44,611 nt of DNA from Actinomycetota bacterium (GTDB taxonomy: Bacteria; Actinomycetota; Acidimicrobiia; IMCC26256; PALSA-610). The notes beneath the pieces are model-generated. The model was not told the origin of the DNA, searched no databases, and was given only the letters and a program-made list of their open reading frames with translations. Made by a program: the position numbers and the translations under genes. The stretch lies in assembly GCA_005773635.1 (NCBI GenBank), contig SXHN01000073.1:1-44611 (forward strand). The letters run 5' to 3'. This document shows, piece by piece, positions 32,050 to 39,022 of the stretch (positions are counted from its first letter, which is position 1; each line of letters starts with the position of its first letter).

Positions 32050-32534
32050 CCCCTGAAGACCTCGTTGAAATAGAGCTGATCAAACAGCTCAAGTACAAAT
32101 ACGCCCGTTGTTTGGACTTGAAGCTGTGGGACGAACTTGGCGAAACTCTGACTGAAGATGCAGTGTGCGACTACAGCAACGGCAAGTATCACCATGAAGG
32201 CCGCGAGGCGATTGTGGCGTGGATCAAAAAGGGCATGGGCGCAGAGACCTTCTTGTCGAGCCACAAGATGCACCACCCCGAAATTGCCATTACCTCCGCG
32301 ACGACGGCCACGGGTACCTGGGCTCTTGATGACCGCGTCATCATGACCGACATGGGCCTCGACGTGCGCGGCTGCTGCTTCTATACCGACCAATACGTGA
32401 AAGAAGCCAACGGGTGGAAGATTCAACACACCGGCTACAAACGCGTATACGAAGAAATCGAACCTCGCAGCGACAAGATCACGCTGACGGCGAGCTACTG
32501 GGCCACCAACGGCCAAAGCTCGCTACCAGCATGA
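32046..32534 (+). CDS. SnoaL-like (NTF2-fold) protein ending the importer operon
   Basis: A protein of 162 residues. LIKQLKYKYARCLDLKLWDEL is the N-terminal helix pair typical of SnoaL_4-type proteins (usually xxxLKARYxRxLDxxDW). LTEDAVCDY, SSHKMHHPEIAI and GWKIQHTGYKRVYE are the conserved sheet segments. Such proteins may be dehydratase-, isomerase- or hydrolase-like, or non-catalytic. The ATGA overlap with the phosphoribosyltransferase shows it belongs to the purine operon, where no such component is commonly described. The function is unknown. Confidence 0.75.
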   Translation: MTPEDLVEIELIKQLKYKYARCLDLKLWDELGETLTEDAVCDYSNGKYHHEGREAIVAWIKKGMGAETFLSSHKMHHPEIAITSATTATGTWALDDRVIMTDMGLDVRGCCFYTDQYVKEANGWKIQHTGYKRVYEEIEPRSDKITLTASYWATNGQSSLPA

Positions 32535-32539
32535 CGGTG

Positions 32540-32564
32540 GCGCTTGTGTATAGCGCTTGTGTAT
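32540..32564. repeat. Short tandem repeat (two 13-base copies)
   Basis: GCGCTTGTGTAT occurs twice in a row with one spacer base (32540-32551 and 32553-32564), followed by GCGC. It begins six bases after the stop of the SnoaL-like gene. No strong hairpin forms; its role is unknown. Confidence 0.5.
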
Positions 32565-32577
32565 TGCGCCTCGTCGG

Positions 32578-32583
32578 TAAACT
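32578..32583 (+). promoter_or_regulatory. -10 box (TAAACT) deciding the RDD gene start
   Basis: TAAACT ends 6 bases before the GTG at 32590. The alternative TTG at 32584 would abut the -10 box and could not be on the transcript, so the leaderless GTG is preferred. Confidence 0.5.
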
Positions 32584-32589
32584 TTGGGC

Positions 32590-33216
32590 GTGGAGACTCG
32601 TTGGTGTGGGGATTGTGGCTCGGAATTCGTTGCCGGTTACACGGTTTGCAGCGACTGTGGCACCCTCCTGACCGATGTGGCTCCGATACCTGGAGTGGTT
32701 GCGAGCGGAAATTCGTCTGATGGCTGCACGCTTGTGGAAATTGCGGATGCCGATGATGACGTGCCCCGAGAACTTGTGTCTACGTCCGCGTCGCACTTCC
32801 GCCGTATTGCCGCGTCGCTGATCGACGGATTTGTGGTCGGAACGGCGAGAGCACTGATCTATTTGGTAGCTGGTTCCGCGACTGGATTTGTGGTGAGTGC
32901 CATAATGGCGATCGCGTATGAAACGGTAAGTGTTGCTCGATACCAGCGCGGTATAGGGAAGGCGCTCATGGGCCTTCGAATCGTCGATGTTCGCAGCGGT
33001 CAGGCGCTCTCTTGGTCGCGTGCATTTGTACGGGCGATCGTCCCCGGCGCAGCCCTTGTAACTTCATTCGCTGGACCGCACGTCGAACTCGTGTCGTGGG
33101 CTTCATGGTCTGTTGCCATGTACTTACCAGTATTGATCAACGTCGATCGGCGTGGTTTGCACGACTTCGCGGCACGGAGTCAGGTAACGATGCTGGTCGA
33201 CCGCAACATCAGGTAG
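32590..33216 (+). CDS. Zinc-ribbon plus RDD-family membrane protein
   Basis: About 208 residues. The N-terminus has two CxxC pairs (WCGDCGSEF and VCSDCGTLL) forming a small zinc ribbon, followed by an acidic linker to about residue 65. The RDD domain follows: FRRIAASLIDGFVVG contains its Arg and Asp positions, GIGKALMGLRIVDVRSG is the central signature, and hydrophobic helices lie around 77-98 and 125-170. The function of RDD proteins is mostly unknown (some are transporters). It is convergent with the next gene, with 4 bases between stops. Confidence 0.8.
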   Translation: METRWCGDCGSEFVAGYTVCSDCGTLLTDVAPIPGVVASGNSSDGCTLVEIADADDDVPRELVSTSASHFRRIAASLIDGFVVGTARALIYLVAGSATGFVVSAIMAIAYETVSVARYQRGIGKALMGLRIVDVRSGQALSWSRAFVRAIVPGAALVTSFAGPHVELVSWASWSVAMYLPVLINVDRRGLHDFAARSQVTMLVDRNIR

Positions 33217-33220
33217 CCGA

Positions 33221-33826
33221 TTATTTCTTCCGCTTTTTGCGGCGCTTTGCTTCTTGTGCGATGCGTGCGTCTCGCTCTTTTCGGGCGCGCTCAAGGCCTC
33301 GTTCATCAATCGCAGGGCCCGCGGTATGTGCCCCGCCGAGCGACTCGACTCCGGCGGTGACCGCTTCAAACGCGGCGACTGGGATTGCGAATCTCTCGTC
33401 GGAATCAAGAATCTCGATGAAGACTGGGCCGCACGGAGCGTCCATGGCCGGGTAGGCCGCAAGCATCAATGTGACCATTTGCGCACCCCAACGTTCGACC
33501 AAGCCGTCGAGCACGTCGTTCATATCGTCTCGGGTCGGTTCGTCGGCAGCCTCTCCCAGCACATCAATGCAATCATCGGAACAGGGCCCGGCGACGCTCA
33601 GTGCCGCGAGCACTCGACGCCCTGGGGGGCCGATGTAGACACGGGGTCGGACCAACTCGCACTGATTCGGGTGCGCGAGTAGCGCCGGTCGTTTGACGTT
33701 GAGTGCCTGAGCCAATGAAACGAGGTGTTCACCCTCGCCGAGCGCGTGAATCGCATCATTGAGATCGGCATCGCTAAAGCTTGCGAATGCCGCAGACACC
33801 CGGTCGAGAATCGTAGTTTCAGTCAT
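33221..33826 (-). CDS. Hypothetical protein with basic C-terminal tail
   Basis: A protein of 201 residues I do not recognise. It is mostly helical, with an acidic first half (FSDADLNDAIHALGEGEHL), a central CSDDCIDVLGEAADEPTRDDM segment and a very basic end (ERARKERDARIAQEAKRRKKRKK-type, from about 179). The tail suggests nucleic acid or ribosome contact, which is inference only. A TAGACT -10 box at 33841-33836 lies 9 bases before the ATG. It is divergent from the ABC exporter gene, 64 bases away. Confidence 0.65.
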   Translation of the reverse strand: MTETTILDRVSAAFASFSDADLNDAIHALGEGEHLVSLAQALNVKRPALLAHPNQCELVRPRVYIGPPGRRVLAALSVAGPCSDDCIDVLGEAADEPTRDDMNDVLDGLVERWGAQMVTLMLAAYPAMDAPCGPVFIEILDSDERFAIPVAAFEAVTAGVESLGGAHTAGPAIDERGLERARKERDARIAQEAKRRKKRKK

Positions 33827-33878
33827 TGGGGCGAGAGTCTACGAAGACAATTCAGTGCAACCACCACCGACCGCCCGG

Positions 33879-33884
33879 TACTCT
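33879..33884 (+). promoter_or_regulatory. -10 box (TACTCT), leaderless start of ABC exporter
   Basis: TACTCT ends 6 bases before the GTG at 33891 and there is no Shine-Dalgarno sequence. It rejects the long in-frame extension back to 33759. Confidence 0.5.
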
Positions 33885-33890
33885 CGCTCA

Positions 33891-35660
33891 GTGACTGAAG
33901 ATCCGCGCCGCCGCACTGCTGCCCGCGCCTTGCTTCGTCACCACCTTTGGCTGCGCCGTCGCACTCTGGGGGCCGCCTTCGCGGGCGCCGCCGTATACAC
34001 AACCGTGGTGCTCATTATTCCGTTGGTCGCTCGCCGCGCCATCGATGATGTGGTTGAGGCGGGCCACACGGACAACGTTCGAAGCTATGTGTTCGTATTG
34101 CTTGGGCTTGCGGTGTTCCGGGCGATTGGCGGAGGCGTGCGGAAGTATCAGGCAACCAAGAACCCTGCGATGGTCGCCAACGACATACGCGATCGGCTGT
34201 TTGCGCACGTGCAACGGATGTCGTTTTCGTTTCATGATCGCATCGGCGCCGGGCAGCTCATGGCGCGGGCGTCTACCGACGTTTCGATGGTTGAACAAGC
34301 CATTAGCCCGCTTCCTTGGTTTACACAGTCAGTCGTGATGTTTTTCGCTGGCGTGGCTTTGTTGTTCTTCGTGCAGCCGCTGCTTGCCTCGGTGGTTGGG
34401 CTGGTTGTTGTCATCGCGATGATTGTTGCGTTGCGGCGCGCTCGAGCGTTGTATCCCGCCGCGGCGGAGGTCCAGGCTCGGCTTGGCTTTTACGCGCAAT
34501 TCATCGAACAACAAGTACAGGGCATTCGAGTGGTGAAGGGTCACGGCTTTGAGCGGGTCTTCGGGGCGCAAGGCGCGGCCTTGGCCGACGATGTGCGACG
34601 GGCCGGCACGGAACGCGCGCGAGTGCGGGCACGTTTTTCGGCGTCGATGCTTGCTGCGCCTGGTTTGGCGATGCTGGTGGTGGTGGGTGTCGGGGGCTGG
34701 CTCGGCGCGACAGGTCGAATGACGGCTGGCGATTTGTTGGCGTTTTTGCAATATCTCGCGCTGCTGGTTGCGCCAGTGGCAGCAGGTGCAGAGCTCTTGG
34801 CGATGTGGCCGCAAGGTATGGCTGCGGCGGAACGAATTACCGACGTGTTGTCGACGGAAAGTGATGTGATTGAACGCGTGCGTCCGGAACGGCTTCATGC
34901 TGGTGGCGGCGCAATTGAGTTTCGAAATATTGATTTTGGGTATCGAGATGACGTTCCAGTCATCCATGATTTGTCGTTGTCGATAGCAGCGGGCGAATCG
35001 GTTGCACTGGTTGGCTCTAGCGGTTCGGGGAAGTCGACGTTGGCCTATTTACTCTGTCGTTTCTATGACCCTGATGCCGGATCAGTGGCGCTTGATGGCG
35101 TAGATGTGTGCACCGTGGCGCTGCAAGAACTGCGGCGAGCCGTATCGGTTGTATTCGAAGATACGGTGGTATTCACTGCGTCGATTCGTGCGAATCTTGC
35201 GATTGGATTCGCAGGCGCACATGATGACCAGCTGCGCAGAGCCGCCGAACTCTCAGAGGCCGACGAATTCATTCGAGCGCTCCCCGACGGATACGCAACG
35301 ATCGTCGGCCCGCAGGGTTACAGCTTGTCTGGTGGCCAACGTCAGCGGCTGGCAATCGCGCGCGCGATTCTTCGCGACTCTCGAGTGCTAATTCTCGACG
35401 ATGCAATGAGTGCTGTTGACCCGCCAACGGAAGCAGCGATTCGGCGGGGCCTCGTGACCGCAATGCGCGGGCGGACGACGTTGATTATTGCGCATCGAGT
35501 GGAAACGATTGCGTTGGCTTCGCGTGTCGTGTTACTCGACAAGGGCCGAATCGTGGCTGATGGCACGCACGAACAGTTGCTGAAAAACCCGGCCTACAGA
35601 GCAGCGTTAGCTCTCGACGAATTCGCGACCGCTTCACCAACGGGCAGAGACCAACGATGA
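33891..35660 (+). CDS. ABC exporter half-transporter 1, degenerate catalytic site
   Basis: A protein of 589 residues: an N-terminal six-helix exporter domain (about 25-320) and a C-terminal ATPase. Walker A is GSSGSGKST, the signature LSGGQRQRLAIARAI, and Walker B reads LILDDAMSAVD, with Asp where catalytic Glu is expected. An H-loop follows in IIAHRVETI. The Glu-to-Asp change is the mark of the degenerate half in heterodimeric exporters of the TM287/288 and BmrCD type. The partner at 35752 carries an intact site. The cargo is unknown; lipids or drugs are typical. Confidence 0.87.
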   Translation: MTEDPRRRTAARALLRHHLWLRRRTLGAAFAGAAVYTTVVLIIPLVARRAIDDVVEAGHTDNVRSYVFVLLGLAVFRAIGGGVRKYQATKNPAMVANDIRDRLFAHVQRMSFSFHDRIGAGQLMARASTDVSMVEQAISPLPWFTQSVVMFFAGVALLFFVQPLLASVVGLVVVIAMIVALRRARALYPAAAEVQARLGFYAQFIEQQVQGIRVVKGHGFERVFGAQGAALADDVRRAGTERARVRARFSASMLAAPGLAMLVVVGVGGWLGATGRMTAGDLLAFLQYLALLVAPVAAGAELLAMWPQGMAAAERITDVLSTESDVIERVRPERLHAGGGAIEFRNIDFGYRDDVPVIHDLSLSIAAGESVALVGSSGSGKSTLAYLLCRFYDPDAGSVALDGVDVCTVALQELRRAVSVVFEDTVVFTASIRANLAIGFAGAHDDQLRRAAELSEADEFIRALPDGYATIVGPQGYSLSGGQRQRLAIARAILRDSRVLILDDAMSAVDPPTEAAIRRGLVTAMRGRTTLIIAHRVETIALASRVVLLDKGRIVADGTHEQLLKNPAYRAALALDEFATASPTGRDQR

Positions 35661-35701
35661 GCGATATGGGGCGCGTACTTCTCGCCGCGCCGGGTGGAGG
35701 G

Positions 35702-35720
35702 AGCGTCCCGTTAGGGCGCT
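35702..35720 (+). other. Small hairpin between the two exporter genes
   Basis: AGCG-T-CCC, loop GTTA, GGG-CGCT: seven pairs with one bulge. It lies in the 91-base gap between the two ABC genes. It may adjust the relative amount of the two halves. An overlapping 37-codon frame (ATG 35657) is probably not a gene. Confidence 0.35.
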
Positions 35721-35751
35721 GCAGCGGAGCAAGGCGAGTCGACCGACCAAT

Positions 35752-37548
35752 ATGCAAGCAGGCGCAATAGTCATGCGTATCCACGTTGCCCACGATGCTC
35801 CAGCGACCCGACCTTCGTTGCGGTTGGTGATTGCGGAATTTCGCCCGCATCGGCGCGTGGCATTGCTGGCGTGCTCGGGCGTGGCGCTGATGACGCTGTC
35901 GCTGGTGCTGATTCCAATCGTTGTGAAATTGGTGATTGACCGTGGGGTGCAGGGGAGGTCAACCGGCTGGGTGTTCGGTTGTACTGCTGTGGGCGCGCTG
36001 TTGGTGGCGGGACAAGTCTTGGGGCATTGGATTGAAGTCGCGAATATGGGAAAGTTCGCGGAACGGTATTTGCGCGATCTACGCGGCTCGTTGATGGATC
36101 ATCTCTATGAGCTTGATCTCGACTATTTCACCCATGAACCCGCGGGCCGGCTCGTGTCTCGCATGACGAATGATGTTGAGAATTTGCAACAGTTCGTACA
36201 GGCTGGCATGTCGCTGGTGCTACGGGCTGCGTTGGTATTGACGTTCACGATTGCGTTGATGCTGACACAGTCGGTGAAGCTGACCTTGGCGGTGTTGCTC
36301 ATCCTGCCGTTTCTGGTCGCTGCGAGCGTGTGGTATCGACCTCGCGCGTTCGCAGTACAAATGAAAATTCGCGAAACGATGGCGACGTTGTTGACGCATG
36401 TCAACGAGTCGTTGGTAGGGATGCGGGTAGTCCAGGCATTTGCGATCGAATCAGAGCAGCATGAAGTGTTCCAGGACGTGAGCTTTGATGCCTTCGACAC
36501 AAAGCGGCGTAGCGGCGTTGTTGCAGCTGCGTATTACTCGGCTATCGAATTTCTTGTACCTATTTCTCTTGCAATCCTTGTTGGTTTCGGTTCACATCTT
36601 GTTGAAAACGACGGTTTGAGCGTTGGTGTCGTGATCGCGTTCAGTTTGTACATCAACCGACTCTTTGAGCCGATTCAGCAGTTCACGGAGCTCACGAGTT
36701 TGCTCCAGTCGGCCGGAGCCTCGTTCGCTCGAGTGTTTGAATTCCGTGCGTTGCAGCCGAAGGTGCTTGATCGTCCGGGAGCGTTTGATTTTGTGGCCGG
36801 CACAGGTGAAATTCGTTTCGATCAAGTGTCGTTTCGCTATGAGGATGGCGCGCCGAACGCGTTGGAGTCTGTGGATCTGGTTATTCCATCGTGCCAACGA
36901 ATTGCGGTGGTGGGCACGAGTGGCGCCGGAAAGAGCACGTTTGCCAAGTTGGTTGCCCGCTTCTACGACGCAACTGAAGGTCGTGTGTGTATCGACAATC
37001 AGAATTTGCGCGATGTCGCCGGACCTTCGTTGCGCAGGCATGTAATTGTGGTTCCGCAGGAGGGATTCTTGTTCGACGGCACCGTGGCAGACAATGTTGG
37101 CGTGTCGCGGCCGAATGCGTCCCGCGCCGAGATTGAGCAGGCATGTGACGCAATGGGGCTGGCCGGACGCATTGCCGCGATTCCAGATGGGCTTGACGCG
37201 GTCGTTGCAAACCGCGGGTTGACATTGTCGTCGGGGCAACGTCAGTTGGTCGCACTCGCGCGTGCGTTTCTGGCCGAGCCGTTGGTGATCGTGCTCGATG
37301 AGGCAACGTCGAATCTCGATCCTGCAACCGACGTACTGGTGGAAGAATCGATGCACACTCTGTTAGCAGGGCGTACTTCGATCGTGATCGCGCATCGCAT
37401 CAACACTGCGGTTCGCGCTGATCGCGTGCTGGTGTTCGAACACGGGGTCATCGTTGAAGATGGTCCGCCGTCGGTGCTCGAATTGATCGAAGGTGGTGCG
37501 TTTGCCCGTTGGGTTGCGGCCACTCGCGACGCCGCAAGCCTCACCTGA
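35752..37548 (+). CDS. ABC exporter half-transporter 2, intact catalytic site
   Basis: A protein of 598 residues with the same layout. The membrane domain includes GKFAERYLRDLRGSLMDHLY and RMTNDVENLQQFVQAGMS, the first coupling-helix regions. Walker A is GTSGAGKST, the signature LSSGQRQLVALARAF, Walker B IVLDEATSNLD (Glu present), and the H-loop IVIAHRINT. The signature has SSGQ rather than SGGQ, a small deviation. Starts at 35752 (ATG) and 35773 (ATG) are both possible. Neither has a clear ribosome binding site. With 33891 it should form one heterodimer. A palindromic repeat pair follows. Confidence 0.87.
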   Translation: MQAGAIVMRIHVAHDAPATRPSLRLVIAEFRPHRRVALLACSGVALMTLSLVLIPIVVKLVIDRGVQGRSTGWVFGCTAVGALLVAGQVLGHWIEVANMGKFAERYLRDLRGSLMDHLYELDLDYFTHEPAGRLVSRMTNDVENLQQFVQAGMSLVLRAALVLTFTIALMLTQSVKLTLAVLLILPFLVAASVWYRPRAFAVQMKIRETMATLLTHVNESLVGMRVVQAFAIESEQHEVFQDVSFDAFDTKRRSGVVAAAYYSAIEFLVPISLAILVGFGSHLVENDGLSVGVVIAFSLYINRLFEPIQQFTELTSLLQSAGASFARVFEFRALQPKVLDRPGAFDFVAGTGEIRFDQVSFRYEDGAPNALESVDLVIPSCQRIAVVGTSGAGKSTFAKLVARFYDATEGRVCIDNQNLRDVAGPSLRRHVIVVPQEGFLFDGTVADNVGVSRPNASRAEIEQACDAMGLAGRIAAIPDGLDAVVANRGLTLSSGQRQLVALARAFLAEPLVIVLDEATSNLDPATDVLVEESMHTLLAGRTSIVIAHRINTAVRADRVLVFEHGVIVEDGPPSVLELIEGGAFARWVAATRDAASLT

Positions 37549-37593
37549 TTGGCCGCCACTCCACCAACCCGTACCGTCGCGGCGGCGGGCGTT

Positions 37594-37704
37594 CCGTGGT
37601 CGGGTTTGGGTAACGCCGACGTTAGTGAATCGCGACCACGGGAGATAGCGACTTGGGCGTGGTCGGGTTTGGGTAACGCCGACGTTAGTGAATCGCGACC
37701 ACGG
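37594..37704. repeat. Palindromic repeat pair C (two units)
   Basis: Units 37594-37641 and 37658-37704, 63 bases apart. The outer arms are CGTGGTC/GACCACG, the inner hairpin TAACG-CCGA-CGTTA, and the spacer differs from pairs A and B by TTAGTGAATCGC instead of TTAGAGGATCGC. The units are identical over their length. The pair lies between the convergent ends of the exporter gene and the CrtC/AttH-like gene. Confidence 0.85.
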
Positions 37705-37746
37705 GGGGTGGGGGTGGGCGCGTTTGGGTGGTTGGTTGGTCGACGA

Positions 37747-38940
37747 TTACACAAACGTGTTGTGAAGTGTTGTACCTAAGTTTTCGAATTCGCCGATGAC
37801 GACGGTTTGCAAAATGCCGGTGCCGTGATTTCCGCGGTCGTCGGATACTCGAACGACGCAATCGCGAAGTTGATGGATTCGTTGCGAGACTTCGCGAGTG
37901 TCGCAGCCGGTGTAGTGATCGCCGTCGATATGTAGTTCACCGCGCCATTGACCATGGCGGGCGCCATCGAGCCCGAAGTACAGACCGGTGCCAAGGTGAA
38001 AACCGGTTCCTGCGGTGACGGGTTCGTATCGCCAGCTGCGACGGGTGCCGTCGGCAAGCGTCGCGTTGAACGTTCCGCCAAGGAAGCGGCGAGTGGTGTC
38101 TTCAAAAGCGATGTCTGTCCATAGCGCTGCAACAAATCGTTCGACAGTCCCGTCAAGGTGTTCAATGCCGCCCGAGAGTTTCATTGCTGGTTGGCCGGGA
38201 ATATTTGATTCCATGAAATAGTGAAACAACACTGAAGGTGAACCGTCGCCGTCAGACATCGCAACCGGCGACCAGCTCGTGAACGACCGCGGGTCGCGTG
38301 GGTAAGCGGCTGGCGCGAGGTCTTTTGGTGGTGTTCCGACGGTGTTGCGAACTCCCCATGAGTGATCCCGAGCCGATGACCATTGGAAATCGCCAAACTC
38401 GTGGCGCTCGCCATCAAGCATGACCCAGCCATGCGCGGTACCCGCTTGGTGGTAGCGCACCACGTCGTTGACGGTCCGTGATGAACTGGCCGCGCGCAGA
38501 ATTTCGCGGTCTTCCATATGCGGCGCGACTTCGCTGGTCAAGTTGATATCGAATGAGATTGGTTGTAGTTCGTTGGCCTCAAGCATGATCCGCACCTCAC
38601 GCAGCGGCCGCACGACTTCATAGTGAATTGGCCCGGCTGACGCGGTTTCTGGATCGAGGTACAAGGCCCGAGAAGCCCGCACGGTCCATTGTTCGGTCCC
38701 TCGACTTACGCCGGCGTAGGCGTCGACGACGCCGCGATTGAGATACTTGCCCAGACCGAAACTGACTTGTAACTCGCCGTCATTTGAACAGGCGATTGCC
38801 CAAATCTTTTCGGTCCAGTTCGAATCAGTCGATGCGACGGCGCCGAACGTGTTGACGACTTGGTGATGCAGCGATTCGTCGGCCGCAACCAAAGGTCCGA
38901 TTGACATGTCATCGTTGAATGGTTGCAGATGCTCGGCCAC
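37747..38940 (-). CDS. Hypothetical beta-rich protein, CrtC/AttH-like (DUF7064/7065-type)
   Basis: A protein of 397 residues. ADESLHHQVVNTFGAVASTDSNWTEKIWA near the N-terminus and SARDHSWGVRN in the middle are the recognisable blocks. The DHSWG-R motif recurs in uncharacterised actinobacterial and proteobacterial proteins of the hydroxyneurosporene-synthase/AttH-like beta-barrel type. The rest is predicted beta strands with conserved Gly/Trp. There is no signal peptide. It is divergent from acetoacetyl-CoA synthetase with 82 bases between, and the start is GTG. A link to lipid or isoprenoid metabolism is conceivable but not shown. Confidence 0.65.
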   Translation of the reverse strand: MAEHLQPFNDDMSIGPLVAADESLHHQVVNTFGAVASTDSNWTEKIWAIACSNDGELQVSFGLGKYLNRGVVDAYAGVSRGTEQWTVRASRALYLDPETASAGPIHYEVVRPLREVRIMLEANELQPISFDINLTSEVAPHMEDREILRAASSSRTVNDVVRYHQAGTAHGWVMLDGERHEFGDFQWSSARDHSWGVRNTVGTPPKDLAPAAYPRDPRSFTSWSPVAMSDGDGSPSVLFHYFMESNIPGQPAMKLSGGIEHLDGTVERFVAALWTDIAFEDTTRRFLGGTFNATLADGTRRSWRYEPVTAGTGFHLGTGLYFGLDGARHGQWRGELHIDGDHYTGCDTREVSQRIHQLRDCVVRVSDDRGNHGTGILQTVVIGEFENLGTTLHNTFV

Positions 38941-38948
38941 GAAACATC

Positions 38949-39016
38949 AAGGTACTGCACCTGATGACGCCGTGGCGTGGCAAACTCTGAAGCCTGGAGG
39001 TCGAGGTCGGTAAGGT
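38949..39016. promoter_or_regulatory. Divergent -10 boxes (38949-38954 minus; 39011-39016 plus)
   Basis: Minus strand: TACCTT, 8 bases before the GTG at 38940. Plus strand: TAAGGT, 6 bases before the GTG at 39023. Both transcripts would be essentially leaderless. Confidence 0.4.
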
Positions 39017-39022
39017 GGCATT

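Noticed and set aside
35657-35770. 37-codon frame overlapping the first exporter gene's stop
   Set aside because: Composition is Gly/Arg-rich without protein-like pattern, and the segment is better explained by a hairpin in the intergenic gap.
37205-37220. Further TTGACA-like operator inside the second exporter gene
   Set aside because: It lies in coding sequence (start of the LSSGQ region), and the second half-site TGTyAAG is absent.
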